From: an uncultured Collinsella sp.
Lineage (GTDB): Bacteria > Actinomycetota > Coriobacteriia > Coriobacteriales > Coriobacteriaceae
Direction of reading: 5' to 3'
DNA length: 24,869 nt
Assembly (NCBI GenBank): GCA_900547505.1
Contig: URGY01000004.1
Span: 1 to 24,869 of the forward strand
Both the position numbers and the translations under genes were made by a program. Numbering within the stretch: the stretch's first letter is position 1; the number at the start of each line of letters is the position of its first letter. The notes under the pieces are model-generated. The model saw only the letters and a list, made by a program, of their open reading frames with translations, made no database searches and was not told the DNA's origin. This document shows, piece by piece, positions 23,553 through 24,869 of this stretch.

Positions 23553-23919
23553 AGCACCCGGTTCTGGGGCTCCGATCCTCCTCGCGTACCAACGTGCGCT
23601 TCGTCGGGCTTGTCGCTCCCGACTCCGGGCACTCCGGCCTCTTCGGAGGCGTGCCCAAGCGACAGGTTTGCTAACCATTCCCTGGGGTGGGTGTGAGCTA
23701 TTGCTCCGGTAACCACCGCCTACCCCAATCTCTCTTCCGTATCCTTCGTGCGTTTTGTCTCCGCGCACCAGGTTACGTCGTCGCTTGCCGGTGCGACTCC
23801 GTGAAAACCGGCGCCGGGCGCCCCGACCTTTGCCGGGGAACGGGCGCCTACCATCTCTTGGTTTTAGGCTGCGGGTAACCCGCCCGCGGCAAACGATCGT
23901 TCGATTTGGAGGAAATCTT
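23553..23919 (+). other. long structured gap between aguD and aguA
   Basis: No gene is seen in these 367 bases, which are densely folded on the plus strand. Stems: GCGTAC/GTGCGC (23584-23599); TGTCGCT/AGCGACA (23611-23617, 23658-23664) enclosing GGGCAC/GTGCCC and GCCTC-TTCG-GAGGC; TGGGGT/ACCCCA (23683-23688, 23722-23727) enclosing GGTG/CACC and GAGC/GCTC; and GGCGCC arms (23810-23815, 23843-23848) enclosing CCCCG/CGGGG. This may be a regulatory leader of aguA, an mRNA processing region or a small RNA. No known riboswitch class is recognised. Confidence 0.55.
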
Positions 23920-24869
23920 ATGCGTACGATCACCGAGTCCGAGTCCACCCCCAAGGCCGACGGCTTCTTCATGCCCGCCGAGTTCGCCCCGCAGGATCGC
24001 GTGTGGATGGGCTGGCCCCACCGCACCGACACCTGGGCCCACGGCGCCAAGCCTGCTCAGAAGCAGTATGCCGCCATCGCCCGCGCCATCTCCGAGTTCA
24101 CCCCGGTCTATATGTGCGCCAACCAGGTCGACTATGCCAACTGCAAGGCCGTCTTCGAGAACGACGAGAACGTCACCGTCATCGAGATGACCACCGACGA
24201 CGCCTGGTTCCGCGACACCGCCGCCACCTACGTCATCAACGGCAAGGGCGAGAAGCGCGCCAACCACTGGCACTTCAACGCCTACGGCGGCCTCGTCGAC
24301 GGCCTCTATTTCCCGTGGGACAAGGACGAGCAGATCGCCCTTAAGATGGCTGAGCTCTCCGGCTGCCGTCGCTATCGTCCCGATGACATGATCCTCGAGG
24401 GCGGCTCCATCACCGTCGACGGCGAGGGCACCCTCGTCGTTACCGACCAGTGCCTGCTTTCCCCGGGCCGCACCTGCTCTGCGGTTCTGGAGGAGGAAGA
24501 GGATCCCGAGTCCATCTGGCCCAAGTACCACAAGAAGTTCGAGCCCTGGAGCGAGGAGCTTCGCGAGTACATGAACGAGCACCTCAAGGATTACCTGGGT
24601 GTCGAGAAGGTCATCTGGGTCAAGGAGGGCATCGATCCCGAGGAGACCAACGGTCACATCGACGACGTCGCCACGTTCATCGCCCCGGGCGTCATGGCCT
24701 GCATCTGGACCGACGACCCCGAGTACCCGTTCTATGATCAGTGCCACGCTGCCTACGAGACCCTCTCCAACGCCGTTGACGCCAAGGGCCGCAAGCTGAA
24801 GGTCTACAAGCTCTGCATGCCCGTGAACCCGCTGTTCATGGACCAGGCTTCCTGCGACACCATCGACGC
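23920..24869 (+). CDS. aguA: agmatine deiminase, C-terminus beyond the window
   Basis: The visible 316 residues match agmatine deiminase, which converts agmatine to N-carbamoylputrescine and ammonia. Landmarks: DGFFMPAEFAPQDRVWMGWP (14-33), DDAWFRD (93-99), HFNAYGGLVDGLYFPWD (118-134), LEGGSITVDGEG (159-170), TNGHIDDVATF (243-253) with the catalytic His and Asp, and DAKGRKLKVYKLCMP. The catalytic Cys lies past the window end. Two features are odd. The near-universal RDxGPT motif reads RDTAAT (98-103). Residues about 185-221, rich in acidic and aromatic residues, are about 25 longer than in streptococcal AguA, where NPHLTKEDIE stands. The ATG at 23920 has GGAGG at 23908-23912. It is third in the agu operon; aguC (carbamate kinase) is expected next. 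Confidence 0.9.
   Translation, partial: MRTITESESTPKADGFFMPAEFAPQDRVWMGWPHRTDTWAHGAKPAQKQYAAIARAISEFTPVYMCANQVDYANCKAVFENDENVTVIEMTTDDAWFRDTAATYVINGKGEKRANHWHFNAYGGLVDGLYFPWDKDEQIALKMAELSGCRRYRPDDMILEGGSITVDGEGTLVVTDQCLLSPGRTCSAVLEEEEDPESIWPKYHKKFEPWSEELREYMNEHLKDYLGVEKVIWVKEGIDPEETNGHIDDVATFIAPGVMACIWTDDPEYPFYDQCHAAYETLSNAVDAKGRKLKVYKLCMPVNPLFMDQASCDTID

Noticed and set aside
23553..23919. Guanidine (ykkC) riboswitch upstream of aguA
   Set aside because: The pathway makes this tempting, but I cannot align the conserved ykkC core motifs to the sequence.
22464..24050. Minus-strand open frame of over 500 codons opposite aguD and aguA
   Set aside because: It is rich in Asp, Gly, Val and His in a pattern typical of antisense frames of high-GC genes, has no family features, and covers two well-recognised genes.
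1..24869. tRNA or rRNA genes
   Set aside because: No cloverleaf with a TTC-type T-loop or conserved rRNA segment was found in any gap between genes.

Overview
The window looks like chromosomal DNA of a gut Coriobacteriia actinobacterium, most likely Collinsella. This rests on high GC, the gene set (tagatose-6-phosphate lac genes, a divergent actinobacterial-type galactokinase with class II GalT, and an agmatine deiminase operon led by a membrane LuxR regulator) and many structured intergenic repeats. Species assignment is an inference; no 16S gene or other marker is present.

Layout. 1-534: debris of an IS110-family element, with the first ~35 codons of a transposase and the GC-rich non-coding end upstream of it, then the promoter of an unknown membrane protein (535-1548) closed by a strong terminator. 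1622-5121: a lac-type cluster (lacA, lacB, lacX-like mutarotase, lacC) that turns galactose-6-phosphate into tagatose-1,6-bisphosphate, preceded by a symmetric operator array. 5123-6895: repeat-rich segment holding an AAA/DUF4143 ATPase on the minus strand, bracketed by a 39-nt direct repeat. 7012-11206: Leloir genes galK-galT on the minus strand, divergent from a LacI-family regulator, with three matching LacI-type operators between them. 11336-12496: flavodiiron protein. 12571-14566: a DeoR-family regulator divergent from a class II (tagatose/fructose) bisphosphate aldolase, the plausible last step of the tagatose pathway. 14567-15272: no recognised gene. 15273-16262: a Nudix (MutT-like) domain fused to a Vsr mismatch endonuclease. 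16411-19423: Bce-type ABC transporter pair. 19609-24869: agmatine deiminase system in the firmicute order: aguR-like membrane LuxR regulator, divergent aguB, aguD and a partial aguA running off the window.

How it works together. Galactose can be handled twice: free galactose by GalK/GalT under LacI, and galactose-6-phosphate by LacA/LacB, LacC and the class II aldolase, probably under the DeoR regulator. No PTS or phospho-beta-galactosidase genes lie in the window. The agu genes import agmatine in exchange for putrescine and convert it to putrescine plus carbamoyl phosphate for ATP; the carbamate kinase should lie just past the right edge.

The most notable items are the single-chain Nudix-Vsr fusion; a three-copy intergenic element whose long stems differ in sequence but keep pairing, placed 1-4 nt after stop codons; the nested LacI operators; the four-half-site operator at lacA; and an aguA with an altered active-site motif and a 25-residue insertion.
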